Assembly (NCBI GenBank): GCA_964492895.1 | Contig: CAZBLR010000029.1 | Span: 1-20,333 of the forward strand | Direction of reading: 5' to 3' | DNA: 20,333 bases | Source of the DNA: DATLWN01 sp964492895 | GTDB taxonomy: Bacteria > Pseudomonadota > Zetaproteobacteria > Mariprofundales > Mariprofundaceae | Shown: one piece after another, positions 13,681-20,208 of the stretch | Numbering within the stretch: position 1 is the first letter of the stretch | How the letters are laid out: every line of letters starts with the position of its first letter | Position numbers and translations under genes: made by a program | Notes under the pieces: generated by a model | Told to the model about the DNA's origin: nothing | What the model saw: the letters and a program-made list of their open reading frames with translations, nothing else | The model's database searches: none

Positions 13681-14985
13681 ATGCGGCAAGAAGCCATCGA
13701 TACGTCACCGTACCTGTCGGACCAGAAGCGCCCCCGGAACGCCTCGGCCCGGCTGCACCTGTGGCGGCGGATGTCGCAGGCTACCTTCCTGGCATTGCTG
13801 GTGTTCGTGCCCATGTTCGGGCTGTTTCGCATCGACGTCGCCACCGGCGCCTTCGTCATTGGCAGCTATCAGGTCTGGTTCTCCGATTTCCCCATCGTGA
13901 TCGGGCTCTGGGTGTTCATGGCCAGTGCCCTGGTCCTGACCTATTCATATTTCGGTGCCGTGTTCTGCGGCTGGCTGTGCCCGCAGGGCTTCCTGTCCGA
14001 GCTGGGAACGAACCTGATGCGCCGCCTGCTTGGTAGACGGGCGGATCTGGGGGTGGACGGCGCGGCTGTCAAGGTGGCCGAGCGCAAGAAAGGCGTGGGC
14101 AACTGGATCAAGCTGGGATTCTACTTCCTGGCCGGTTCGATGCTGGTGGCGCTGGTCCCGCTTCTGTACTTCTATCCGGCCAGGGTCGTCTGGCATTTCG
14201 TGACCCTGACCCCCGATCCCGCCATGCCGCTGTCGATCTACTGGATCTACTTCGTGTTCGTGGTGGTGGTGCTGATCGATGCCGCATTGATCCGGCACCT
14301 GATGTGCCGCTATTTCTGTATCTACCGCATCTGGCAGCATTCGTTCAAGACATCCGAGACGCTGCGTATCGGCTACGATGCCGCACGCTCGGACGAGTGC
14401 GTCAAGTGCGGCTATTGCCTCAGCGCCTGTGCGGTCGAGCTCGATCCGAGGGATACGGAGCTGTATTCGGGCTGCACGGCCTGCGGCGAGTGCATCGTGG
14501 CCTGCGACAAGCTGCATGAGCGCAAGGATGGCCCGGGTCTGCTGAGCTTCGTCTTCCCCAAGGCGGACGACGCGGTCTCGAGCAACAAGGCCACGATCCT
14601 GAGCCGGATGCGGGGTGCCCTGCCGGCCATGGCCGTCGGCGCGGCCCTGTTCGGCTTCGGCCTGGTCAACTACCAGTCGTATCATATGAGCGTGGGCAAT
14701 ATCGGTGGCCTGGGAACCGGCATGAATACCTACGTCGTGCACCTGGCCAACAAACGCTATCGGCCGGCCGATCTGCACATCGTGGTCCAAGGGCTGGCGA
14801 AGGGCGGCTACACCCTGGCGCAGCATGAGGTGCACTTCGCTTCCGCCGGCATCAAGGATGTGCGACTGCACCTGAATCGGGATATTATCGGCCTGGGTCT
14901 GCACCGGTTCTCCGTGCGGGTGTGGAGCACGGACGGGTGGAGCCAGACCTTTCCCGTAGAATATTATGCCGTGGGAGACGGTTGA
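13681..14985 (+). CDS. ccoG: CcoG/FixG-type membrane ferredoxin (cbb3 oxidase accessory protein)
   Basis: The gene encodes 434 residues, slightly shorter than typical CcoG (about 460-480). Helices lie at about 33-50, 70-92, 143-165, 185-205 and 311-330. Cys96 and Cys100 sit in FCGWLCPQG and Cys209/Cys213 in MCRYFCIY; the Pro usual after the last Cys is Ile here. Two [4Fe-4S] motifs follow: Cys240-243-246-250 (ECVKCGYCLSAC) and Cys265-268-271-275 (GCTACGECIVAC). The C-terminal 90 residues (MNTYVVHLANKRY...) match the FixG immunoglobulin-like domain. Known CcoG reduces copper during cbb3 assembly. AAGGAGGAA lies ten bases upstream of the ATG. It starts a five-gene run with overlapping ends. No CcoI-type copper ATPase is in the window. 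Confidence 0.88.
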   Translation: MRQEAIDTSPYLSDQKRPRNASARLHLWRRMSQATFLALLVFVPMFGLFRIDVATGAFVIGSYQVWFSDFPIVIGLWVFMASALVLTYSYFGAVFCGWLCPQGFLSELGTNLMRRLLGRRADLGVDGAAVKVAERKKGVGNWIKLGFYFLAGSMLVALVPLLYFYPARVVWHFVTLTPDPAMPLSIYWIYFVFVVVVLIDAALIRHLMCRYFCIYRIWQHSFKTSETLRIGYDAARSDECVKCGYCLSACAVELDPRDTELYSGCTACGECIVACDKLHERKDGPGLLSFVFPKADDAVSSNKATILSRMRGALPAMAVGAALFGFGLVNYQSYHMSVGNIGGLGTGMNTYVVHLANKRYRPADLHIVVQGLAKGGYTLAQHEVHFASAGIKDVRLHLNRDIIGLGLHRFSVRVWSTDGWSQTFPVEYYAVGDG

Positions 14986-15425
14986 TGACTGAGAAAGATC
15001 CGAAGAAGGACGAGCACGTCGCAACCCCGGTGGAAAGCGCCTGGGGCAAGAAGGCGGACGACCATTACGGCTATGCCTCCGACGAGGAGCGCAAGCAGAA
15101 GCGAGGGCTCGAGGACTGGGAACTGGTCAACTCGATCCCGACATCCCAGAAACGGGTACCGAAATGGTTCATCGGTGTGATCGTGGCGGTGGCCTTCGTG
15201 GCCATCAGCCTCAGCTTTCCGTTTTTCGGACGGCGCCAAGGCATGGCGTTCAACTGGGGCGGCTGGGGCACCGGCGTCATCGCTGCCATCGTCTATCTCA
15301 GCGTCATGAGCGTCTTCGTGCTGGTGATGGTACGCATGTACGGCTCCGAGATGGGCGGACGCCTGGATGACGATGCCGAGAACGAAAAGGAAACGAAGGC
15401 CGAAGACGAGCATGAACAGAAATAA
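14985..15425 (+). CDS. Two-helix membrane protein with charged ends, related in part to the CcoP-like protein
   Basis: The gene encodes 146 residues. A polar N-terminus of about 58 residues (including YGYASDEERKQKRGLEDWELVNS) is followed by two helices (about 61-80 and 96-117) and an acidic tail. The first helix is flanked by KRVPKW and FPFFGRRQ, mirroring NRPVPAP...FPLWGQRP in the protein at 6191-6847. This suggests shared ancestry of that segment or a shared binding surface. The start overlaps the ccoG stop (TGATG). The function is unknown; place in an assembly operon suggests a maturation or subunit role. Confidence 0.6.
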   Translation: MTEKDPKKDEHVATPVESAWGKKADDHYGYASDEERKQKRGLEDWELVNSIPTSQKRVPKWFIGVIVAVAFVAISLSFPFFGRRQGMAFNWGGWGTGVIAAIVYLSVMSVFVLVMVRMYGSEMGGRLDDDAENEKETKAEDEHEQK

Positions 15426-15708
15426 AGCCCTGTTGGCCTGCATCCTGCTGGCGGGTTGCAGCGGTAGCGGTTCAGGAACCGTGGAGCATGCACCCAAGGC
15501 AACGGCTGCCGTGCAGCACACCGGTGTGCTCGGCCAGCACTGTTCCGCATGCCATGCACCGCCATCCCCCAAGCTGCATTCGAAGAGCGAATGGCCCAGT
15601 GTGGTGGCCCGCATGGACATGCATCGCATGGAGGCCAGGATGCCGGCGCTGACCGATCAGGAACGCCGGGATGTCCTGGCCTATCTGGAATCCCATGCGC
15701 CGGAATAA
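15412..15708 (+). CDS. Lipoprotein monoheme cytochrome c
   Basis: The gene encodes 98 residues. The signal ends LLAGC with lipidated Cys16, followed by a Ser/Gly-rich linker, then a compact heme domain with C44-S-A-C47-H48 and EARMPALTDQERRDVLAYL, in which Met77 is the likely sixth ligand. I chose the ATG at 15412 because it begins the signal peptide; it overlaps the previous gene by 14 bases. At about 60 residues the heme domain is smaller than usual class I cytochromes. It probably carries electrons in the periplasm near the membrane. Confidence 0.8.
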   Translation: MNRNKALLACILLAGCSGSGSGTVEHAPKATAAVQHTGVLGQHCSACHAPPSPKLHSKSEWPSVVARMDMHRMEARMPALTDQERRDVLAYLESHAPE

Positions 15709-16099
15709 GCGTGCGCTCCTGATCCTGTTGTGCTCCGTGCTGTTCGCCGGCGTGCTGGGCGGATGCAGCAATGATCCCGATTTCTATATCCACAAGCAGT
15801 GGGATCAGTGGAAGATCAAGCTGGAGACACGCCCACACCCCATCCAGCCGGGCCATAACGAGTTCCTGATCCACATCGTCGGGCCGCACCAGAAGCTGCC
15901 CAATGGCATGATCGTGCGCTATCGCATGAGCCCGAAGGACCCGTGGATCCAGGCCATGCCCGATGGCTTGAGCGATGTCTTCCGCCGCGCCCTGACGGTG
16001 CGCGATCCCAAACACGCGATGCTGTATGTCCACCTGAAGTATTTCGACAAACAGACCGTGCTGGTGTTCGACCTGTCCAAGACCCTGGAACATCCGTGA
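15695..16099 (+). CDS. FixH/YtkA-like lipoprotein
   Basis: The gene encodes 134 residues. The lipoprotein signal ends VLGGC at Cys24. The mature domain reads QPGHNEFLIHIVGPHQKLPNG...VRYRMSP and ends in short strands (AMLYVHLKYFDKQTVLVFDL). This follows the order of the YtkA/FixH domain (P-G-x-N-x-F-x-I-x-V, G, V-x-M-P, then two strands), which is found in cbb3 assembly operons. The likeness is by pattern only. It starts 14 bases inside the cytochrome gene before it and overlaps the next by ATG/TGA. The context next to CcoG supports an oxidase-assembly role. Confidence 0.5.
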   Translation: MRRNKRALLILLCSVLFAGVLGGCSNDPDFYIHKQWDQWKIKLETRPHPIQPGHNEFLIHIVGPHQKLPNGMIVRYRMSPKDPWIQAMPDGLSDVFRRALTVRDPKHAMLYVHLKYFDKQTVLVFDLSKTLEHP

Positions 16100-16518
16100 T
16101 GGACAGGCGCAAGGGAGGGCAGGCCGGGGTCCTGCGATCGGTTCTGGTGCTCGGAGTACTGTCGATGCTGTTGCTTCCGGGGCCTGCATGCGCCGCCGAT
16201 GCCGCCCGCGGCGCGATTATTGCACGCGTGCGCTGTTCGGCCTGCCATTTTCTCAATCGTCCCGAACACAAGCTCGGCCCCGGCCTGCTCGGCATTTACG
16301 ATCGCGCACCCAGCATCAGCGGGGTGCCGTTCAAGCGCTGGGATGCCCATGCGCTGGATGCTTGGCTCAGCGGCCCGCGCAAGGTCAAGGTCAATACCAC
16401 CATGGTCTTGCCACCGCTGACGCCCAGGGACAGGGCGGATGTGATCGCCTATCTGAAGCAGCAGACCCGGCGACTCATGGCTTCTGGCGGTTCTGCCGCT
16501 TCTCCAGGCTCTCCTTGA
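16099..16518 (+). CDS. Secreted class I cytochrome c
   Basis: The gene encodes 139 residues. A signal peptide (about 1-32, ending ACA-AD) is followed by one heme domain: C46-S-A-C49-H50, KLGPGLLGIYDR, and Met102 in VNTTMVLPPLT as sixth ligand. AYLKQQT is the expected C-terminal helix, and a Ser/Gly/Pro tail follows. It is a soluble periplasmic electron carrier. The start overlaps the preceding stop by TGATG. Its last 44 bases overlap the end of the convergent gene at 16475-17008. Confidence 0.85.
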   Translation: MDRRKGGQAGVLRSVLVLGVLSMLLLPGPACAADAARGAIIARVRCSACHFLNRPEHKLGPGLLGIYDRAPSISGVPFKRWDAHALDAWLSGPRKVKVNTTMVLPPLTPRDRADVIAYLKQQTRRLMASGGSAASPGSP

Positions 16519-17008
16519 GCTTCTTGCTCGGCGTCCAGCGCCGCAGCACCATCATGCGGTTGCCGCCGCGCTCGGCGCCGCACACCGGGCAGGTCAGGTA
16601 GGCCAGGTAGATCTCGCGCGGCATGCGGCCTTCGTGGATCAGCTCGGTTTGCATGTTCCGGATGATCGGGCGCACGCTGCCGATATCGCCACGATGCATG
16701 GCCACACGCAGCCGGAAGGGGCTGGGCAGATGATGTACCCGTCTGGCGGCGCAATCCTCGTCCTTGAGCAGGCGCAGGTGTCCGCCGCGGAAGGCGGCCG
16801 AACGCGTCAGCACGAAGCCCGGCCAGCGCTCCGTAAGCCCCAGGCGGGCGATATCCTCGGCCTGGCGCTTGCGGTACAGGTCGAAGGCGATGGGGAAATG
16901 CAGCACCATCGGAGCCGGTTGCTCATGGACCAGCCAGCCGCCGACGTCGACGTCCTGTCCATCCCATTGTTCGGGAAAAAGCTGCGGGCAGCCGCAGGGC
17001 AGGGTCAT
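16475..17008 (-). CDS. Unrecognised cytoplasmic protein with two Cys pairs
   Basis: The gene encodes 177 residues with no membrane segment. The N-terminus has C5-G-C7 (LPCGCPQLFPEQW) and the C-terminal third has C140-P-V-C143 (LTCPVCGAERGG). Together these could form a zinc or iron-sulfur site. Cys86 and several His (His28, 37, 77, 92, 93, 105) are further possible ligands. The tail is Lys/Arg-rich. It begins with ATGA overlap on the four-helix oxidase-like gene at 17005-17517, so the two are translated together. It may mature or regulate that membrane protein. No family is recognised. Confidence 0.65.
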   Translation of the reverse strand: MTLPCGCPQLFPEQWDGQDVDVGGWLVHEQPAPMVLHFPIAFDLYRKRQAEDIARLGLTERWPGFVLTRSAAFRGGHLRLLKDEDCAARRVHHLPSPFRLRVAMHRGDIGSVRPIIRNMQTELIHEGRMPREIYLAYLTCPVCGAERGGNRMMVLRRWTPSKKLKESLEKRQNRQKP

Positions 17009-17517
17009 GCGCGCTCGCTGCGCCGGGCATCCCTGATGGTCAATAGGACATTGGCCAGGTAAATCCAGAAGCCGAGTGCCAGACCGGTGGAGGCGATCGA
17101 GATCAGCGGCCCGTAATAGCGGTGAACCGCCGGCACCTCGGCGGGGTTGTGCGACCACAAGATGCCTTCCCAGATGCCGAAGATCAGCAGCAGGATATAG
17201 AAGCTGCTGACGCCGATCGTCGTCCACCAGAAGGAATGCTCGGCCATGCGCTTGGAATGGATCGGCCTGCCGAGGATGGTCGGCAGCAGGTAGTAGGTGA
17301 CGGCCATGGCCAGCAGGGTGACACCGCCGACGAGGTTGATATGGGCATGCGCCAGGGGGTCGATCATGTGCCCCGGGCCACCGTAGGGACTGCCGATCGA
17401 ATCGAGCCAGGCGCGGATGGGCGGCAACACCTGCAGCAATCCGTGCAATGTTCCGATGAAGAACGCAACCGCAGACGTCACAAGAAATTTGACAAGATAC
17501 CGATGCTCAGATTGCAT
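17005..17517 (-). CDS. Second stand-alone four-helix heme-copper-oxidase subunit I-like protein
   Basis: The gene encodes 170 residues, the same length as the related protein at 1269. Four helices lie at about 10-30, 54-80, 98-118 and 137-160. DPLAHAHINLVGG with His57 and His59 matches the H-x-H heme-ligand motif of CcoN/NorB. LPTILGRPIHSKR and EHSFWW match the KRPLYS...HFW stretch after it, and IYLANVLLTI matches the final helix. The CuB ligands are missing. I chose the ATG at 17517; an upstream TTG at 17556 is less likely. There is no ribosome site, and a TTGCAT/TAGTAT promoter ends eight bases upstream, implying a near-leaderless message. Unlike the 1269 protein it has no adjacent cytochrome on its strand. 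Confidence 0.75.
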   Translation of the reverse strand: MQSEHRYLVKFLVTSAVAFFIGTLHGLLQVLPPIRAWLDSIGSPYGGPGHMIDPLAHAHINLVGGVTLLAMAVTYYLLPTILGRPIHSKRMAEHSFWWTTIGVSSFYILLLIFGIWEGILWSHNPAEVPAVHRYYGPLISIASTGLALGFWIYLANVLLTIRDARRSERA

Positions 17518-17525
17518 GGCCGGCG

Positions 17526-17553
17526 ATACTAACGGCGACCCGTCCTGATGCAA
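17526..17553 (-). promoter_or_regulatory. Candidate promoter of the 17517-16475 unit
   Basis: On the reverse strand TTGCAT (17553-17548) is followed after 16 bases by TAGTAT (17531-17526). Transcription would begin about two bases before the ATG at 17517. Confidence 0.5.
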
Positions 17554-17557
17554 CAAA

Positions 17558-17566
17558 TGATATGAT
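17558..17566 (+). promoter_or_regulatory. Candidate extended -10 promoter for the 17610 gene
   Basis: TG-A-TATGAT (17558-17566) is a good extended -10 element; the -35 position is weak. Transcription would start near 17573, giving a leader of about 37 bases with AAAGGAGG before the GTG at 17610. It interleaves with the divergent promoter on the other strand. Confidence 0.45.
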
Positions 17567-17609
17567 GTTCGCCGTGTCCCTGGCGATCACTGACAGCAAA
17601 GGAGGATGC

Positions 17610-17996
17610 GTGTTTTCATCACCGCTCGTGATTGCCTCGACCCTGACCTATGTGCTCATGCTGCTATCCTGGCGATTCCATCGACCGCGCATCGTGCATG
17701 TCGGCGTCATGGCGCTGTGCATGGTTTACGATCTGTGCGTACCCTTCTATCTCTATTTCGCCAAGAACTGGCCGCATCTGCTGTTCGAAAAGGGTGAGAT
17801 CCTCGATTTCCTGGTGTGGATGCATGTCGGCCTGGATATCATGCTGTTCGTCGTGTACTGGCTGCAGATCAGTGCCGGTCTGAAGGTATGGCGCGGCGTG
17901 CCCGGGATGCGCGAGACGCACCGGCAACAGGGCAATGTCATTATCGTCGTGCGTCTTCTGGTGCTGTTGAGCGGGGCGCTTCTGGTCGCGAAATAG
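17610..17996 (+). CDS. Four-helix membrane protein, DUF420-like
   Basis: The gene encodes 128 residues from a GTG start, chosen because AAAGGAGG (17598-17605) precedes it. The in-frame ATG at 17562 lies inside the predicted -10 box. Four helices lie at about 5-21, 29-50, 66-89 and 108-127. The order His30, FYLYF, His56, WMHVGLD (His72), WRG, His104-R recalls the DUF420 family, whose conserved histidines are spread the same way. A DUF420 member is known to help mature heme-copper oxidases in Gram-positive bacteria. The match is by pattern and unconfirmed. It is divergent from the oxidase-like gene at 17005-17517, which supports a link. Confidence 0.5.
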   Translation: MFSSPLVIASTLTYVLMLLSWRFHRPRIVHVGVMALCMVYDLCVPFYLYFAKNWPHLLFEKGEILDFLVWMHVGLDIMLFVVYWLQISAGLKVWRGVPGMRETHRQQGNVIIVVRLLVLLSGALLVAK

Positions 17997-18016
17997 GTGC
18001 AAAATGAGTGCTTGCA

Positions 18017-18036
18017 TTGTGCGGGTAACCGCGCAA
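18017..18036 (+). other. Hairpin with GTAA tetraloop upstream of the 45-residue gene
   Basis: TTGTGCGG (18017-18024) pairs with CCGCGCAA (18029-18036) with one T-G wobble around GTAA, a GNRA-type tetraloop. No T-run follows, so it is not a terminator. It lies 38 bases before the GTG at 18075 and could stabilise or regulate that message. Confidence 0.4.
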
Positions 18037-18074
18037 GTATGTGGCCACTGTAATTGCTGTGAGGAGGTGTTGGA

Positions 18075-18212
18075 GTGGAATTTCTTGCCGAATCCGTTGG
18101 GTTCCAGACCGGAACCGTTTGGACCTTTTATCTCGTTATCTTCGTGTTCTTTGCTGCCTGGGCCCTGATCATGCTGCGTGCCGGCATGAACAAGGGGAAG
18201 CAGCGGGACTAA
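18075..18212 (+). CDS. 45-residue single-helix protein
   Basis: The gene encodes 45 residues from a GTG start, with GAGGAGG (18061-18067) seven bases upstream. A short N-terminus (EFLAESVGFQTGT) is followed by one helix (about 15-35) and a basic tail MNKGKQRD. No family is recognised. Its form is like the tiny helix proteins of the oxidase operon, and it lies just before the cytochrome c4 gene. Confidence 0.6.
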   Translation: MEFLAESVGFQTGTVWTFYLVIFVFFAAWALIMLRAGMNKGKQRD

Positions 18213-18245
18213 TCAGTCACGATCTAATTTTGTTTGAATGAGATA

Positions 18246-18281
18246 GCTGGAATTGGGCTATTTTTTGCTTTTGGTTCCAGC
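18246..18281. promoter_or_regulatory. Interrupted inverted repeat over the cytochrome c4 promoter
   Basis: GCTGGAA (18246-18252) and TTCCAGC (18275-18281) are perfect inverted copies 22 bases apart. They flank the candidate -35 box at 18265-18270. They may be an operator; the sequence matches no site I recognise. Confidence 0.35.
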
Positions 18282-18294
18282 GTAACTTTGTAAT
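18265..18294 (+). promoter_or_regulatory. Candidate promoter of the cytochrome c4 gene
   Basis: TTGCTT (18265-18270) and TGTAAT (18289-18294) are 18 bases apart in an AT-rich stretch, 22 bases before the ATG at 18316, with AGGGGGGG as ribosome site between. Confidence 0.4.
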
Positions 18295-18315
18295 TAGTCT
18301 AGGGGGGGTAACTTC

Positions 18316-19056
18316 ATGCGATATTTGGCGTCAATCGTCAGCGCCGCGGCTCTGGTGGCCGTCTTGCTGGCTAGTTCTGTTTCCGCGCAAGCGGCTGATG
18401 AGCCGGAGGGCTTCGGTAACGTTGCCAATGGACGGAAAATTTTTACCCAGGGCAAGGGCGACGCGGTTCCGGCCTGTGCATCCTGCCATGGTGATGATGG
18501 TCTCGGCAGCGACGACATGGGTACGCCGCGACTGGCCGACCAGGTGTTCACCTACGAGGTCAAGGAGCTGGATGATTTCGCATCCGGTGCGCGTACGGAC
18601 CTGACCCTGCAGGCCATGAACGACATCGCGAAGGCACTGACTCCGCAGGAGCGCCGTGATGTGTCGACCTATGTGCACACCCTGAAGAGCAAGTTCCTTG
18701 GCTCCGACCTGCGTGCGCTGGCAGCCGCCGGAACGACCGTTGGTGACCGTTCGCGCGGACGCATGATCGTCGAGTACGGTCTGGATGGCATCCCGGCCTG
18801 TAAGAGCTGCCATGGCTTCCATGGCCGCAGTGCCGGCCGCATCTTCCCGATGATCGGCGGACAGCGTTACGTGTATCTGGTCAACCAGCTGGGTTACTGG
18901 CGTGCCAAGACCCGTCACAACGACCCGATGCAGATGATGGAGAAGGTTGCCGCCAAGTTGACGGACAAGGACATCCACGATGTCGCCGCATTCCTGACCG
19001 TGGCCGTGCCGTTCACGCCGGGCAACCCGAAGACACCGCCGCGCAGCGAGTTCTAA
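18316..19056 (+). CDS. Diheme cytochrome c (c4/c553 family)
   Basis: The gene encodes 246 residues. A signal peptide (1-27, ending AQA-AD) is followed by two cytochrome c domains, the usual plan of cytochrome c4. The heme sites are C54-A-S-C57-H58 (ACASCHGDDG) and C162-K-S-C165-H166 (ACKSCHGFHG). Met101 and one of Met205/207/208 are the likely sixth ligands. GGQRYVYLVNQLGYWRA in the second half is typical of the family. Cytochrome c4 is a known electron donor to cbb3 oxidases. It has its own promoter and terminator, so it is a single-gene unit. Confidence 0.9.
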   Translation: MRYLASIVSAAALVAVLLASSVSAQAADEPEGFGNVANGRKIFTQGKGDAVPACASCHGDDGLGSDDMGTPRLADQVFTYEVKELDDFASGARTDLTLQAMNDIAKALTPQERRDVSTYVHTLKSKFLGSDLRALAAAGTTVGDRSRGRMIVEYGLDGIPACKSCHGFHGRSAGRIFPMIGGQRYVYLVNQLGYWRAKTRHNDPMQMMEKVAAKLTDKDIHDVAAFLTVAVPFTPGNPKTPPRSEF

Positions 19057-19080
19057 TCGCCTAGCAAGCGCATACGGTAC

Positions 19081-19111
19081 AAGGCGGGGGAGTGATCCCC
19101 CGCCTTTTTTT
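19081..19111 (+). terminator. Rho-independent terminator of the cytochrome c4 gene
   Basis: AAGGCGGGGGA (19081-19091) pairs with TCCCCCGCCTT (19096-19106) around GTGA, followed by T to 19111. It lies 25 bases after the stop and just before the end of the convergent oxyR gene. Confidence 0.92.
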
Positions 19112-19118
19112 ATCATTT

Positions 19119-20030
19119 TTATGCGGCTTCGCCCGGGAACAGCTCGCGGATCAGGGCTCCGAATTCCTGGAATTCCCTTTCGCGTCCGCTGCCTTTGCGC
19201 CAGGCCAGCCCGATCTGGCGGCAGTTGTCCGTCGGCATCGGGTGCAGCGTGATATGCGATCCCTGCAGCATGATCGCGTCCCGCGCCATGGCCGGGATGA
19301 AGGTGACGCCGAGATCATTGGCCACCATCTGCAGCAGGGTCTGCAGACTGGTGGCCGAGAAGCGGCTGATCTGGTCGCTATTGCGCAGGCTGCAAGCCTG
19401 CAGTGCGTGGTCGCGCAGGCAGTGTCCGTCGTCCAGCAGCAGGATGCTTTCCTCGGGCAGCTTGGCGATATCGATCCGCTGATCCGTGGCATCGCACCAC
19501 CGGGAGTCCTCGCGGCAGGCGAACAGGAACGGATCGTCGAACAGGGGCATCTGCACCACGCCGCGCAACTCGAACGGCAGTGCGACCAGGATCAGGTCGA
19601 GGCGGCCCTCGAGCAGTTGTTCGTGGATGACACGGGTTTTGTCCTCGCGCAGATACAGCTGCAGCTTGGGGTAGCGCCTGCGGATCTCCGGCAGCACGGC
19701 CGGCAGGAGAAAGGGGGCGATGGTCGGGATAATGCCGAGGGCCAGCCGGCCGTTCAGGGGCTCCTTGCCGCCGGCGGCGACAGCCATCAACGACTCGATA
19801 TCGGCGATGCACAGGCGGGCCTGATCGGCGATGGCGCGTCCGACCTCCGTGAACGTCACGCTGCGATTCGTCCGGTCCACCAGACGCACGTTCAGCTTCG
19901 TCTCCAGCTCCTTGATCGCCAGGCTGAATGCCGATTGGGAGATGTGGCTGGCTGCCGCAGCCTTGCCGAAATTGCGGTGCTCATCGAGTGCGATCAGGAA
20001 ACGCAACTGCTTGATCGTGGGCTGAACCAT
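19119..20030 (-). CDS. oxyR: OxyR-type LysR-family peroxide regulator
   Basis: The gene encodes 303 residues, the usual length. The helix-turn-helix region (about 5-65: TIKQLRFLIALDEHRNFGKAA...) is followed by the effector domain. The redox pair Cys204 and Cys213 lies in DDGHCLRDHALQAC, nine residues apart as in E. coli OxyR (Cys199/Cys208). GIIPTIAPFLLP and SATSLQTLLQMVA also match OxyR. I chose the ATG at 20030, with GGAGGT upstream; a longer start at 20093 would add an unlike stretch. It is divergent from a secreted protein gene, probably a cytochrome c peroxidase, that it may control. Confidence 0.9.
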   Translation of the reverse strand: MVQPTIKQLRFLIALDEHRNFGKAAAASHISQSAFSLAIKELETKLNVRLVDRTNRSVTFTEVGRAIADQARLCIADIESLMAVAAGGKEPLNGRLALGIIPTIAPFLLPAVLPEIRRRYPKLQLYLREDKTRVIHEQLLEGRLDLILVALPFELRGVVQMPLFDDPFLFACREDSRWCDATDQRIDIAKLPEESILLLDDGHCLRDHALQACSLRNSDQISRFSATSLQTLLQMVANDLGVTFIPAMARDAIMLQGSHITLHPMPTDNCRQIGLAWRKGSGREREFQEFGALIRELFPGEAA

Positions 20031-20098
20031 GCCACCTCCAGGGGTCTCGGCGCATATTTCTATCAGTTTAATAAATGAATGGTATATAAACAATCAAT

Positions 20099-20127
20099 TT
20101 CACAAGATATATGCATGGTCCTATAGT
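20099..20127 (+). promoter_or_regulatory. Strong candidate promoter for the right-edge gene
   Basis: TTCACA (20099-20104) and TATAGT (20122-20127) are separated by 17 bases; each differs from consensus at one position. The surrounding AT-rich stretch (about 20050-20125) stands out from the GC-rich background and is where OxyR and its divergent promoter should act. I could not fit a clean ATAG-N7-CTAT OxyR site. Confidence 0.55.
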
Positions 20128-20144
20128 GACCTCCAGCCGGGTAG

Positions 20145-20173
20145 CGCGGAGGCGGCCGCAAGGTGCCTCCGCG
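20145..20173 (+). other. GC-rich hairpin in the leader of the right-edge gene
   Basis: CGCGGAGGC (20145-20153) pairs perfectly with GCCTCCGCG (20165-20173) around an 11-base loop. With the promoter at 20099-20127 it would form about 12 bases into the message, 36 bases before the ATG. No T-run follows, so a stability or protective role is more likely than attenuation. Confidence 0.5.
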
Positions 20174-20208
20174 TATTCCGCTTACCAATATACGAGAGGG
20201 TATCCACC

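Noticed and set aside
17562..17609. ATG at 17562 as start of the DUF420-like protein
   Set aside because: It lies inside the predicted -10 box and adds a non-membrane extension; the GTG at 17610 has AAAGGAGG just upstream.
18004..18167. Cys-rich frame starting MSACIVRVTAQVCGHCNCCEE
   Set aside because: No ribosome site; it overlaps in another frame the better-supported 45-residue helix protein, and its later part is Ser/Pro-rich shadow sequence.
20050..20127. Canonical OxyR operator (ATAG-N7-CTAT repeated)
   Set aside because: CTAT and ATAT pieces occur, but the spacings are 8-10 rather than 7, so no operator is called.
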